From NCBI GenBank assembly GCA_902590845.1, contig CACIYJ010000003.1, positions 1 to 56,000 of the forward strand: a stretch of 56,000 nucleotides of DNA, read 5' to 3'. The translations under genes and the position numbers were made by a program. Below the pieces are notes generated by a model. It was not told where the DNA came from and did not search any database. It worked only from the letters and a program-made list of their open reading frames with translations. Shown piece after piece: positions 28,779 to 38,412 of this stretch. This DNA comes from an uncultured Pelagibacteraceae bacterium. GTDB taxonomy: Bacteria; Pseudomonadota; Alphaproteobacteria; Pelagibacterales; Pelagibacteraceae. Position 1 is the first letter of the stretch. Each line of letters begins with the position of its first letter.

Positions 28779-29033
28779 ATGGAAAATTATTTTAAAGATA
28801 TTGAAAAAAAATTAGAAGAAAAGATTAATTTTGAAAAATTAGAAATTATTGATAATTCACATAAACATAAAGGTCACAAATTTTTTTCTGAAGAAAAATA
28901 TCATTTACATTTAAAAATAAAATCTCTGTATCTTAAGTCAATATCGAGATTAAGTGCTCAAAAATTAATTATGAATATCTTAAAAGAAGATCTAAAAACT
29001 AAGATTCATGCTTTAGAAATTAGCATTGAGTAA
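28779..29033 (+). CDS. bolA: BolA family protein
   Basis: This 84-residue protein has the BolA fold signature: DNSHKHKGHKFFSEEKYHLHLKI-type central region (kept here as residues 26-48) and a conserved histidine near the C-terminus in KIHALEI. BolA proteins partner with monothiol glutaredoxins in Fe-S handling. The ATG at 28779 was chosen because the frame extends further upstream only through sequence unlike the family and inside the DnaJ gene. The last 14 bp overlap aroB. Confidence 0.88.
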   Translation: MENYFKDIEKKLEEKINFEKLEIIDNSHKHKGHKFFSEEKYHLHLKIKSLYLKSISRLSAQKLIMNILKEDLKTKIHALEISIE

Positions 29034-30132
29034 AACGCTTTATATTCTTTTTTAATTCATGAATGGAAATTTTGTATTTATTGGGCATAGTTGTTTTGCC
29101 AATTTTATTTAATAATATAAAATTTATTTTTTCATCATTATTTTTCTTATCATTTTTTAAATAAGGAATTAAGCTATTGATTGCTTTAGGGTTTTTATAT
29201 TTGATAAGAGCATAACTTAGATTATTTTCTGTGTAAATTTCCATAAGATCTTTTAAAACTTTTTTATTACAAACTTTTTTTATTACCGAAAGTTTTGTAG
29301 CTAGAATCATGCCCACTAGAACAGCTTCACCATGTGTAATATTCTTTGAATAATTATTTTTTACTTCTATAGCGTGAGCAAAAGTATGACCAAAATTCAA
29401 GATCATTCTCAAATTTTTCTCATCGACATCTTTATTAACAAATAATAATTTAATTCTACAACTTGTTTTAATTGCATAAATTAATTTTTTTGTTTCATAT
29501 GAAAGAATATATTTTGTATTTGATTTTAACCATTTAAAAAAATTTTTATCATTTATCACAGCATGCTTTAATATTTCTGCATAACCGCATACCATCTCTT
29601 TTTTTTTTAAACTTTTTAAAAAAGATGTATCGCTGATTACTAATTTTGGTTGAGAAAAAGATCCTATTAGGTTTTTACCATAACTAGAATTAATTCCAGT
29701 CTTTCCTCCAATAGCAGCATCAACTTGTGATAATAAAGTTGTTGGTATGTTTATAAAGTTTATACCTCTTTTAAAGATGCTTGCGACAAATCCTGTTAAA
29801 TCTCCTGTAATTCCTCCACCAACAGCTATAATCAGATCTGATCTATTAAAATTTTTTGAAAGCAACTTGTTTAACAAAAAATTTACAGATTTAAGAGATT
29901 TTGTTTTTTCATTTGCTTTAAAATTATAAATCAATAATTCATATTTTTTTAAATTTTTAGATATACTTTTTTTGTATTTGCTTGGAATTTTTTTATCAAA
30001 AATTAATGCTATTTTTTTTGTTTTTGGACAAAGTGATCTAATTTTATTTGGCAATATTTTTAAAATATTATTGCCAATTAGAATAGAGTAATTTTTATTT
30101 AGATTTTTAAATTTTATTTCCTGAGTTTTCAT
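29020..30132 (-). CDS. aroB: 3-dehydroquinate synthase
   Basis: This 370-residue NAD- and metal-dependent enzyme catalyses the second step of the shikimate pathway. Motifs: the NAD-binding region AVGGGITGDLTGFVAS, PTTLLSQVDAAIGGKTGIN and metal-ligand histidines in LNFGHTFAHAIE and THGEAV. It overlaps aroK by 26 bp, so the two are translationally coupled, and it overlaps convergent bolA by 14 bp. Confidence 0.97.
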   Translation of the reverse strand: MKTQEIKFKNLNKNYSILIGNNILKILPNKIRSLCPKTKKIALIFDKKIPSKYKKSISKNLKKYELLIYNFKANEKTKSLKSVNFLLNKLLSKNFNRSDLIIAVGGGITGDLTGFVASIFKRGINFINIPTTLLSQVDAAIGGKTGINSSYGKNLIGSFSQPKLVISDTSFLKSLKKKEMVCGYAEILKHAVINDKNFFKWLKSNTKYILSYETKKLIYAIKTSCRIKLLFVNKDVDEKNLRMILNFGHTFAHAIEVKNNYSKNITHGEAVLVGMILATKLSVIKKVCNKKVLKDLMEIYTENNLSYALIKYKNPKAINSLIPYLKNDKKNNDEKINFILLNKIGKTTMPNKYKISIHELKKNIKRFTQC

Positions 30133-30628
30133 ATAATTCTATTATTTTATATACAATTTCATCTTTATCCATTGAATTACATTTAATTCTAAAATTAGAC
30201 TCATTATAGATTTTCTTTCTTTTTGAGTAAATTTCATTAATTGATTCCTTTAATTTACTTTCATCTAATAAAGGTCTTTTTTTAACATTTTTTAATCTAA
30301 GTAATAGAGAAACTATATCTAGATCCAGCCAAAAGCTTAGACAAGAATTTTTAATTTCTTTTCGAATAGATTCATTTATAAAAGCTCCACCGCCTAAAGC
30401 TATAACTAGATTATTTTTTTTTAGCTCTTCAAGGGTAATTTTTTTTTCAATTTTTCTAAAATAATCTTCACCTTTATCTTCAAAAATTTTTTTAATAGTA
30501 TTTTTTTCTTTTATTTCGATAATTTTATCAATATCAACAAATTTACGTTTGAGCTTTCCTGCAAGCTTTTTGCCGACGGTGGATTTACCAACACCCATCA
30601 TTCCGGTTAATACAAGGTTTTTTTTCAA
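30107..30628 (-). CDS. aroK: Shikimate kinase
   Basis: This 173-residue P-loop kinase phosphorylates shikimate. Walker A is GMMGVGKST (9-17), shikimate-binding residues include DIDKIIE and ALGGGAF, and the lid region RPLL is present. The start must be TTG at 30628: an in-frame TAA codon precedes it directly and no ATG occurs before the Walker motif. This unusual start may limit its expression. It heads the aroK-aroB operon. Confidence 0.95.
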   Translation of the reverse strand: MKKNLVLTGMMGVGKSTVGKKLAGKLKRKFVDIDKIIEIKEKNTIKKIFEDKGEDYFRKIEKKITLEELKKNNLVIALGGGAFINESIRKEIKNSCLSFWLDLDIVSLLLRLKNVKKRPLLDESKLKESINEIYSKRKKIYNESNFRIKCNSMDKDEIVYKIIELYENSGNKI

Positions 30629-30701
30629 TTATTTTACCAATTTTCAATTTGATTTATCACAAATATGTCTTATTTTTCGAGTTTAGATATATTTTTTTAC
30701 T

Positions 30702-30884
30702 ATGCAACTTAAATACAATAGACAACGAAGCATTGGCAGCTCATTAGCAAGAATACTAATTAAACTAGTTTTATTCTTGATCGCAATAATTGTAGCTATT
30801 TTTCTTATTGAAAAAATAAATTTTCCCAGCCCTGAACAAAATTATAAAATTGATATCACTAATGAAATTAAAAAGCTTAAATAA
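30702..30884 (+). CDS. Small single-span membrane protein, function unknown
   Basis: This 60-residue protein has a basic N-terminus (QLKYNRQR), one strong membrane segment (about 20-40) and a short hydrophilic tail. It is not a family I recognise. It overlaps the next gene by 23 nt, so it looks co-translated with that exported protein. Real-gene status rests on composition, start position and the tight overlap. Confidence 0.6.
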   Translation: MQLKYNRQRSIGSSLARILIKLVLFLIAIIVAIFLIEKINFPSPEQNYKIDITNEIKKLK

Positions 30885-32598
30885 ATATATAAGCTTCTTA
30901 ATTTTATTCATTTCATTCCAATCTCTTTATGCGGAAGAACAAATAGATATTTGGAACAGGGAAATAAAAGAAAAATCTCAAACAATTAAAACAGATAATA
31001 ATACCTCTAATAATACAATTAATTCTGAGATATTTAAAAAATCACAAACAAATACGAGTATTAAAATTGAAAATGAAATATTAGAAAATTCTCAAGATGT
31101 AAAAATATTTGGAATCTATGATCCAGCAGAAAATAATTTTGATTTAAACATGTGGACCCAGACCGAAGCTGAAAATGTTAGATCAAGTTTTAATAGAATT
31201 AATAAAATTCAACTTTCAAACACAGCAACAAAATTATTTGAAAATACAATTTTATCTTTTGCATATCCTCCCAAAGATATGGACGAGAAAGAGTTTATTG
31301 ATTTAAAAATTGATTGGATGATAAAGAATAAAAGAATAGATCTTATAGAAAAATTTCTAAAACAAAATAATACTTTTCCTAATAAAAAAAAACTTATTCA
31401 ATATTTAGTTGATAATAGTATCGCCCAAGCAAATATTAAAGAAGGTTGTGATAAAATAAACTTTTTAGACAAAAATATAAAAGATTCATATTTAGAGAAG
31501 TTTAAAATTTATTGTCTAGTTTTTAATAAAAAGAAAAATGAAGCACAGCTTCAATTTGATATTTTAAGAGAACAAAACCAATCAGATAAGTTTTTTGATG
31601 ATAAAATAAATTTTCTTTTAGGCGTAACAAGCAAAACTTCAAAAAAAATTAAAGATGATAACTTGCTTGACTTTTATCTTTCAAGTGTGACTGTTCAAAA
31701 TTTTAAATATGAACCAAAAGAAAATACAAAAAAGATAATATGGGAATATCTAAATGCTGCCAATTTAATTAAACTAGATGATGATAGAGATAAAGAAAAA
31801 TTAAAAAATTTAGAGATTGCCGCCAATCAAAATCAATTTGATAAAGAAAAAATATTTAATATTTATTCTAATATTACTTTTGATTTAAGCAGTTTGATAA
31901 AAGCTGAAGATATTTATCAAACATTTGATAATATTGATGCCAGAGCTTTAATTTATCAAAAATATCTACTTTCAGATAATGAGGAAAATAAGATTAAATT
32001 ATTATTTTTGCTTAAAGATTTGTTCAAAAAAGATAATTTATCAAATATCTTTGTTAAATTTTTAAGTGATAGGCTTAAAGAAATTAACCTTGATAAGGTT
32101 TCAAAATCTTACACAGAAGTTGTGGAAAAAAATATTATTACTGAAGAAGAGATGAGATTAGGAAAAATTAAATTTGATGATAAAATTTTGCATAGATCAA
32201 GATTATTAAAATATTTTAACGAAGAAATAGATCAGAAAAAAGCTCAAAAAGATTTTATTAAAATATATAAAAAGATTAAAAAAAATAGAAAATATTTTTT
32301 TTCAGCTAAAGATCTAGCTTTGGTTGAGTCATTAGCCGAAGATGGATTTAAAATCCCTAAAGAATTTGATTATCAAAAAATTTCAAAAAAATATAATATT
32401 CCATCAAATTTATTGAAACTTGGTAAAAGTAATCAGTCGGCTTTTTTGACCTTAAAATTAGTAGAAATAATTGGAGAAGATGAGGCTTATAATTTAGATC
32501 CAGAGACAATTTATTTTGTAATACATCTTTTAAATCAGAATAATCTAAAAAAAATTAGAAATGAAATTTTAATTTCAGCACTACCGCAAAGATCATAA
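30862..32598 (+). CDS. Large exported helical protein, function unknown
   Basis: This protein of about 578 residues begins with a classical signal peptide (KYISFLILFISFQSLYAEE; cleavage probably after YA). The rest is almost entirely alpha-helical by composition and resembles a TPR-like solenoid without clear repeat motifs. ATG at 30862 is preferred over an in-frame TTG 12 nt upstream because it places the basic n-region correctly. It is followed 18 nt later by def. I cannot name a family. A periplasmic scaffold role is a guess. Confidence 0.75.
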   Translation: MKLKSLNKYISFLILFISFQSLYAEEQIDIWNREIKEKSQTIKTDNNTSNNTINSEIFKKSQTNTSIKIENEILENSQDVKIFGIYDPAENNFDLNMWTQTEAENVRSSFNRINKIQLSNTATKLFENTILSFAYPPKDMDEKEFIDLKIDWMIKNKRIDLIEKFLKQNNTFPNKKKLIQYLVDNSIAQANIKEGCDKINFLDKNIKDSYLEKFKIYCLVFNKKKNEAQLQFDILREQNQSDKFFDDKINFLLGVTSKTSKKIKDDNLLDFYLSSVTVQNFKYEPKENTKKIIWEYLNAANLIKLDDDRDKEKLKNLEIAANQNQFDKEKIFNIYSNITFDLSSLIKAEDIYQTFDNIDARALIYQKYLLSDNEENKIKLLFLLKDLFKKDNLSNIFVKFLSDRLKEINLDKVSKSYTEVVEKNIITEEEMRLGKIKFDDKILHRSRLLKYFNEEIDQKKAQKDFIKIYKKIKKNRKYFFSAKDLALVESLAEDGFKIPKEFDYQKISKKYNIPSNLLKLGKSNQSAFLTLKLVEIIGEDEAYNLDPETIYFVIHLLNQNNLKKIRNEILISALPQRS

Positions 32599-32616
32599 TT
32601 ATAATATACTTCTAAA

Positions 32617-33141
32617 ATGACTATTAGAAAAATATTAGTAGAGCCCGATCCATTTCTGAGACAGAAATCAAAAAAAGTAGAAAAAGTTGATGATGATGTA
32701 CGTTCATTGATGAATGATATGCTTGAAACTATGTATGATGCGCCTGGCATAGGTTTAGCGGCTATACAAATCGGTGTCGCGAAAAGAATAATAGTAATGG
32801 ATTTAGCAAAAGAAAATGAAAAAAAACAACCTCTCTATTTTATTAATCCAGAAATAATTACAAAGTCAGAAATAGATTTAACTTATGAAGAGGGATGTTT
32901 GTCGGTGCCGGGGCAGTTTGCAGAGATTGACAGACCAGATAGATGTAAAATAAAATATTTAGACTATGATGGCAAAGAGCAGATTTTAAATGCCCAAGGT
33001 TTATTGGCTACTTGCATACAGCATGAAATAGATCATTTGGAAGGAGTATTGTTTATTGATTATTTATCAAAGCTTAAAAGGTCTATGATAACAAAAAAAC
33101 TTTCGAAACAGAAAAAAGAATTAGAAAGAATAGTAGTTTAA
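32617..33141 (+). CDS. def: Peptide deformylase
   Basis: This 174-residue metalloenzyme removes the formyl group from nascent N-termini. All three motifs are present: GIGLAAIQIG (44-53), EGCLS (92-96) with the metal-binding Cys, and HEIDH (136-140) with two His ligands and the catalytic Glu. Order def-fmt-truA is the common proteobacterial arrangement. Confidence 0.98.
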   Translation: MTIRKILVEPDPFLRQKSKKVEKVDDDVRSLMNDMLETMYDAPGIGLAAIQIGVAKRIIVMDLAKENEKKQPLYFINPEIITKSEIDLTYEEGCLSVPGQFAEIDRPDRCKIKYLDYDGKEQILNAQGLLATCIQHEIDHLEGVLFIDYLSKLKRSMITKKLSKQKKELERIVV

Positions 33142-33154
33142 TTTCAGAAATTTA

Positions 33155-34075
33155 ATGTCACAAAAAATTGTTTTTATGGGAACGCCTGAGTTCTCAGTGC
33201 CAACTTTAGAGTCCTTAGTAAATTCTAATCATAAAGTTTTAGCCGTATACTCTCAACCTGCCAGCAAAGCAAATCGTGGTCAGAAAATAATCCCATCAAG
33301 TGTTGAGATTTTTGCAAAAGAAAAATCTTTAAATTTAAGAACCCCAGAAAATCTAGATTATGATGAAGAATATAATTTTTTAAAAAAATTAGAACCAGAC
33401 ATTGTGGTTGTAATAGCTTATGGAAAAATTATACCAAAAAGATTTTTAAATCTTGCAAAACATGGTTTTATAAATGTTCATGCCTCGCTGCTTCCAAAGT
33501 GGAGAGGAGCCGCTCCTATTCAAAGATCAATTATGAATCTGGATAATCAAACTGGAATAAGTATTATGAAAATAGTCGAAGAGCTAGATGCTGGACCGGT
33601 AATGCATCAAGATAAAATAAAAATAAATGAAAATGTAGATACTTTAACTTTATCAAAGGTTTTATCTAAGTTAGGAGCTAAGTCCATTATTGATGCGATG
33701 AATAAAATAGAAAAAGGACAGGCAAGATTTCAAGAACAAAACCATAGCCAAGCAACTTATGCAAAAAAAATATCAAAAATGGAAGGACAAATTAATTGGA
33801 AAGAAAGTGCAAAAAAAGTTTTAGCAAAAATTAACGGTCTAAACCCAAATCCTGGAGCTTGGTTTCAATATAATCAAGAGAGATACAAGGTATGGAAAGC
33901 AAAAATAGTAAATAAAAATAGCGATCCCGGAAAAACAATAGATGATGAATTAACAATCGCTTGTAATGAGCAATCGATAAAAATTCTTGAAATCCAAAAA
34001 GAGGGAAAAAGCAGACAGTTAACCGATCAATTTTTACTTGGCAATAAGATTAAACAAGGTGAAAATATAAATTAA
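33155..34075 (+). CDS. fmt: Methionyl-tRNA formyltransferase
   Basis: This 306-residue enzyme formylates initiator Met-tRNA with 10-formyl-tetrahydrofolate. FMGTPEFSVPTL at the N-terminus and the active-site block NVHASLLPKWRGAAPIQ with ELDAGPV are diagnostic. The C-terminal tRNA-binding OB domain follows (about 205-306). It overlaps truA by one nucleotide (TAATG). Its cofactor links it to the C1 genes at 47246-52331. Confidence 0.98.
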   Translation: MSQKIVFMGTPEFSVPTLESLVNSNHKVLAVYSQPASKANRGQKIIPSSVEIFAKEKSLNLRTPENLDYDEEYNFLKKLEPDIVVVIAYGKIIPKRFLNLAKHGFINVHASLLPKWRGAAPIQRSIMNLDNQTGISIMKIVEELDAGPVMHQDKIKINENVDTLTLSKVLSKLGAKSIIDAMNKIEKGQARFQEQNHSQATYAKKISKMEGQINWKESAKKVLAKINGLNPNPGAWFQYNQERYKVWKAKIVNKNSDPGKTIDDELTIACNEQSIKILEIQKEGKSRQLTDQFLLGNKIKQGENIN

Positions 34076-34815
34076 TGTTTACATATCAAATTATTGTTGA
34101 ATATTTAGGAAAAAATTTTGTTGGATGGCAAATTCAAAAGAATGGTCTTTCAGTTCAAGAAGTTCTGGAAAAAGTTTTATCCAAGTTTTTAAAAGATAAA
34201 ATTAGAATTATAGGATCAGGCCGCACAGATGCAGGCGTTCATGCGAGTGAGCAATCAGCTCATTTTAAAACTAAACATAATATAATTGATAAAAATGTCT
34301 TTATAAATTCTATTAATTTTTTTTTAAATAAATATCCCGTCTCTGTTCTCAGTATAAGAAGAAGATCAAAAAAGTTTCATGCAAGACATAGCGCAAATGA
34401 AAGAACTTATAAATATTTTATTATCAATAGGCGTTCGTCTTTAGTGTTGGAGAAAAATAAAGCTTGGCACATCAAGAAGAAGCTTGATGTAAAAATTATG
34501 AGAAAAGGGGCTGAAATTTTAAAAGGGACTCACAACTTTTCAACATTTAGAGCTTCATCTTGTCAAGCAAAGTCCCCAATAAAGACTCTTAAAAAAGCTA
34601 TGGTAAAAAAAGATAAAAACAAAATTATTTTGACTTTTCAATCTAAGTCTTTTTTACAACAACAAGTTAGATCAATGGTGGGTTCTTTAAAATATCTAGG
34701 AGAAGGGAAGTGGAACTTAGATGATTTTAAAAAAGCATTCTTATCAAAGAAGAGAGCAATGTGCGCTCCTCCTGCGCCAGCGCATGGGTTATATTTGACT
34801 AAAGTTCTTTATTAA
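34075..34815 (+). CDS. truA: tRNA pseudouridine(38-40) synthase
   Basis: This 246-residue enzyme makes pseudouridine at positions 38-40 of the anticodon arm. The catalytic aspartate is Asp52 in GRTDAGVHA; FHARHSANERTYKY and QQVRSMVGSL also match. It is the last gene of def-fmt-truA and converges on the glycosyltransferase gene with 3 bp between the stops. Confidence 0.98.
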   Translation: MFTYQIIVEYLGKNFVGWQIQKNGLSVQEVLEKVLSKFLKDKIRIIGSGRTDAGVHASEQSAHFKTKHNIIDKNVFINSINFFLNKYPVSVLSIRRRSKKFHARHSANERTYKYFIINRRSSLVLEKNKAWHIKKKLDVKIMRKGAEILKGTHNFSTFRASSCQAKSPIKTLKKAMVKKDKNKIILTFQSKSFLQQQVRSMVGSLKYLGEGKWNLDDFKKAFLSKKRAMCAPPAPAHGLYLTKVLY

Positions 34816-34818
34816 TAA

Positions 34819-35970
34819 CTATTCTAAAATTTTATTTAAAACAGACAAAACTTTTTCCCATTTAAATTTTCTGATAGTTTTCAAGGCTCTTTTAGATGCA
34901 GATAAACTAAAATTTTTATTTCTCTTAAATTTTAGAATTATTTTAATCATCTCTTCATTATTTTTATAGAAACTTATTTTACTTTCTTTGATTGCATCAA
35001 AATTTTCAGCAACTTGTTGACTGCAAACACTAGGAATTCCATATGACATATACGTCAATAGTTTTGTTTGAATACCAGTTGCAATTTTTAAATTGGCTAT
35101 TCCACAAATAGTTCTATCTAAATATGGCTTTAAGTTTTTAACTTTATTTAGTATTTTAACATTAAGTTTTTGCTTTAAAAAAAATTTATCAATTTTTGAT
35201 ATTTCACCGATTATATGAAATTCAATATTGGGATATATTTTATTTATAAAAGGCAAGATTTTATTAACAAACTCAAAACATGCTTTTTTATTTGGAGCGT
35301 ACTTTATATTTCCAATAAATATTATTTTATAGTTTTTTTGATGAAATCTATATGCTTTATTAATATTATTAATTCCAAAAGAAATCTGAGCTAATTTGTT
35401 TCTATATTTTTTTTCAACACAGTTTATCTCCTTTTTTGACAATAGAAGAATTTTAGTAAATTTATTGAAACAAAAATTCTCATATTTTTTAACCAATAAA
35501 CTTTCGATGTAATAAATTATTCTTATCGGATTAAAAAAAAAATAACGGATACTTGTTTGTTTGTAGTTTCTTGACATTAAATCTCCCATATCCAGAATGC
35601 ATTTTTTTTTATTATTTTCTGGCATATATTGAGCTGTTCTGAATGATTGAAAAAATATTATGTCATAATTCTGATAATTATTTTGTACGTATTCTTTAAT
35701 TTTAGGAGAAAAGAAATATCCCAGCTGAAGTGGTTTTATTTTTATTAGTGAAAAAAAAATATAAAAAATTTTAATAAAAAAACTTATTTCTTTAAAACCT
35801 TCATAACTTAATTTGCTTTCTTTTTTTTTAGAGTCTTTAAAATCTGAGCTTATTACTTTGACGTAATTATTTTTACTTAAGTAATAAATAAATTTTTTTG
35901 CTCTTATAACATCTCCGGAATATCTTTCGGAAAAAGGATTTCTTGGACAAATAAATAATATTTTTTTCAT
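34819..35970 (-). CDS. Glycosyltransferase (GT4-like, PEP-CTERM/EPS-associated type)
   Basis: This 383-residue protein has a GT-B layout: the N-terminus ILFICPRNPFSERYSGD and a C-terminal donor region with IFIGNIKYAPN and ATGIQTKLLTYMSYGIPSVCSQ. The last segment matches the GIQnKvLEAmA-type motif of sugar transferases associated with exopolysaccharide loci, rather than a canonical EX7E. It is the terminal gene of the rpmH operon and overlaps the SET-domain gene by 4 nt. Specificity unknown. Confidence 0.82.
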   Translation of the reverse strand: MKKILFICPRNPFSERYSGDVIRAKKFIYYLSKNNYVKVISSDFKDSKKKESKLSYEGFKEISFFIKIFYIFFSLIKIKPLQLGYFFSPKIKEYVQNNYQNYDIIFFQSFRTAQYMPENNKKKCILDMGDLMSRNYKQTSIRYFFFNPIRIIYYIESLLVKKYENFCFNKFTKILLLSKKEINCVEKKYRNKLAQISFGINNINKAYRFHQKNYKIIFIGNIKYAPNKKACFEFVNKILPFINKIYPNIEFHIIGEISKIDKFFLKQKLNVKILNKVKNLKPYLDRTICGIANLKIATGIQTKLLTYMSYGIPSVCSQQVAENFDAIKESKISFYKNNEEMIKIILKFKRNKNFSLSASKRALKTIRKFKWEKVLSVLNKILE

Positions 35971-36431
35971 CTATGTGATTTATAACTTTTTGATTTTTTT
36001 ATTCGCCATCTTGATTCAGATCTCACAATATATCCTGCACAATTTTTTGATCTACATCTGCAAGGAAAATCTTTATAATCTTCATCAAACCCAAATCCAT
36101 AATCATAAGTTAACTCTTCGTCTTTTTTTATGTCTCTGATTGCATAAACCCAAACTTTTAAACCTGTTCCAGAAACTTCACAATTTGGATTACAAGAATG
36201 GTTGATTAATCTTGCTGTGTTATATTTAAAATTTCCATCAAGATCATATTTTTTATTTATATTAAAAAGATATATCGCTTTTTCATTGTCAAATTTTGGA
36301 TTCTTCTCCACCTGTTTTTTGGTAAGAATTTTACCTTTATATTCAATGATTTTTGTTTGATCTTTAATATTTTGGCTGGCGCACAAGCCTTTATTGTCTA
36401 TATTTGATTTTTTTATTTTATATAATTTCAC
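35967..36431 (-). CDS. SET-domain protein lysine methyltransferase
   Basis: This 154-residue protein is a minimal SET domain: NHSCNPNCEV (77-86) and ELTYDYG (106-112) form the SAM and catalytic core with Tyr110, and a post-SET cysteine cluster (C124, C126, C131 plus C83) probably binds zinc. The tail is basic. SET proteins methylate lysines of proteins; bacterial targets are usually unknown. Start is GTG at 36431, overlapping the dapE stop by 4 nt. The small size and conservation of all motifs suggest activity. Confidence 0.9.
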   Translation of the reverse strand: MKLYKIKKSNIDNKGLCASQNIKDQTKIIEYKGKILTKKQVEKNPKFDNEKAIYLFNINKKYDLDGNFKYNTARLINHSCNPNCEVSGTGLKVWVYAIRDIKKDEELTYDYGFGFDEDYKDFPCRCRSKNCAGYIVRSESRWRIKKSKSYKSHR

Positions 36432-37585
36432 TTAAAATACTCTGCTAAAATATTTTTATAAATATCTGTAAGCTTTCTAAGATCAGAAATTGAAACGCAT
36501 TCATCTACTCTGTGCATTGTTTTATTTACAAGACCGAATTCAAGACATGGAGCAATTTTTTTAATAAACCTTGCATCCGAAGTTCCGCCAGTTGTTGAAA
36601 ATTTAGGATTTATTTTAGTAATTTTCTTTACTATTTTTTTAGCCATATAAATAGTTTTTCCTGGTTTAGTTAAAAAAGAATCCCCATTGGCAATATATTC
36701 AATTTTAAATTTACATTTATTTTTTTTGCATAAATTGTTGACAATTAGGTTAATTTTCTTTTTTAAAGAGTTTGCTGTATGAAAATTGTTATACCTAATA
36801 TTGAATTGAGCTTTAGCTCTAGCAGGAATAACATTATGAGCTTTATTGTCCACGTAAATACCAGTGAATTCTAGATTTGAAGGTTGAAAATTTTTATTAC
36901 CTTTATCTAATTTTTTTTCCTTTAGTCGTTTGCATATATTAACCAAAGTATTTATTGGATTATTTAAGAGGTGAGGGTAAGCAACATGGCCTTGTACTCC
37001 AGATATTTCAATTTTGCCCGTTAAACTTCCTCTTCTACCAATTTTAATCATTTCTCCTAATTTGTTTGGATTTGTTGGCTCTCCAACTATGCAAAAATTT
37101 ATTTTTTCTTTTTTTCTTTTTAAATACTCAACTACTTTTTTTGTCCCATTAATAGCTAAACCTTCTTCGTCACCAGTAATTAAAAAGCTAATGGAACCAT
37201 TGAATTTTGATTTATTTTTTAAAAATTTGTTTACTGCAGAGACAAAGCAAGCGATTGAGCTTTTCATGTCATTAGCACCTCTACCAATCAAATAATTTTT
37301 TTTAATTAATGGTTTAAAAGGATTTACAGTCCAATCATTTATATTGCCAGGAGGAACAACATCTGTATGTCCAGCATAACAAAGATTAGGCTGTTTTGTT
37401 CCTAGTCTTGCGTATAAATTTTTGATTGGTTTGCTTTTTTTATCTTTAAATTCTAGAATTTTACATTTAAATCCTAGCGATCTTAGTTGTTTACTTAAAA
37501 AATTTATTGCCCCCGCATCCTTTGGTGTTATGCTAGGATAACGTATAAGCTCTTTAGCTAATTCTAATTCGTTGATTTTTCGCAT
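36428..37585 (-). CDS. dapE: Succinyl-diaminopimelate desuccinylase
   Basis: This 385-residue M20-family zinc hydrolase releases LL-diaminopimelate for lysine and peptidoglycan synthesis. Metal-binding features: AGHTDVVPPG, GRGANDMKSSIA, the Glu pair in TGDEEG, and a C-terminal His in NKTMHRVDE. Its start overlaps the dapD stop by 1 nt. Confidence 0.97.
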   Translation of the reverse strand: MRKINELELAKELIRYPSITPKDAGAINFLSKQLRSLGFKCKILEFKDKKSKPIKNLYARLGTKQPNLCYAGHTDVVPPGNINDWTVNPFKPLIKKNYLIGRGANDMKSSIACFVSAVNKFLKNKSKFNGSISFLITGDEEGLAINGTKKVVEYLKRKKEKINFCIVGEPTNPNKLGEMIKIGRRGSLTGKIEISGVQGHVAYPHLLNNPINTLVNICKRLKEKKLDKGNKNFQPSNLEFTGIYVDNKAHNVIPARAKAQFNIRYNNFHTANSLKKKINLIVNNLCKKNKCKFKIEYIANGDSFLTKPGKTIYMAKKIVKKITKINPKFSTTGGTSDARFIKKIAPCLEFGLVNKTMHRVDECVSISDLRKLTDIYKNILAEYFK

Positions 37586-38412
37586 TAGTCTCTTAATAAA
37601 TCATTTATTGAAGTTTTACTTCGAGTTTTTTCATCAACTTTTTTAACAATTACAGCGCAATATAAAGCAGGACCATCAGGATTTTTTTTATTTGGCATTG
37701 AACCAGGAACTACGACTGAATAAGCCGGAACTTTTCCATAAGTTACTTTACCTGTTTCTCTATCTACTATTTTAGTTGATGCTCCAATATAGACACCCAT
37801 TGAAATAACAGCTCCTTCTTCAACAAGAACACCTTCTGCAATTTCTGAACGTGCACCAATAAAACAATTATCTTCGATTATTACAGGATCAGCTTGCAAT
37901 GGTTCAAGCACCCCACCAATTCCGGCTCCTCCTGAGATATGACAATTTTTCCCCACTTGTGCACATGATCCAACCGATGCCCAAGTATCTATCATTGTAC
38001 CTTCATCAACATATGCACCAAGATTTACAAAACTAGGCATTAGAACAACATTTTTTGCAATGAAAGATCCTTTTCTCACTACTCCATTTGGAACATGTCT
38101 GTAGCCAGCTTTTTTCCAATTATCTTCATCCCATAAAACAGACTTACCTGGAACTTTATCGTACCAAGTTGTGTACGGGCCTTTTGACATAATCATTTTA
38201 TTTACTCTAAAACTTAATAAAATTGCTTTTTTTACCCATTGGTTTACTGACCATTTGCCATTTTTTTTCTCTGCAACTCTAATACTGCCTTTATCAGTAA
38301 GTTCTATTGTTTCTTTAATTGCATCTAGAATTTTTTTATCTGAATTCTCAGACACGCTTTGTTTATTTTCAAAAGCTTCATTAATAATTTTTTCTAGCTC
38401 ATCTGGTTTCAT
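37585..38412 (-). CDS. dapD: Tetrahydrodipicolinate N-succinyltransferase
   Basis: This 275-residue enzyme has a left-handed beta-helix of hexapeptide repeats (visible from about residue 110, e.g. [20 protein letters not shown]). It succinylates tetrahydrodipicolinate, the step before DapC and DapE. It overlaps the HAD gene by 14 nt upstream and dapE by 1 nt downstream. Confidence 0.98.
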   Translation of the reverse strand: MKPDELEKIINEAFENKQSVSENSDKKILDAIKETIELTDKGSIRVAEKKNGKWSVNQWVKKAILLSFRVNKMIMSKGPYTTWYDKVPGKSVLWDEDNWKKAGYRHVPNGVVRKGSFIAKNVVLMPSFVNLGAYVDEGTMIDTWASVGSCAQVGKNCHISGGAGIGGVLEPLQADPVIIEDNCFIGARSEIAEGVLVEEGAVISMGVYIGASTKIVDRETGKVTYGKVPAYSVVVPGSMPNKKNPDGPALYCAVIVKKVDEKTRSKTSINDLLRD

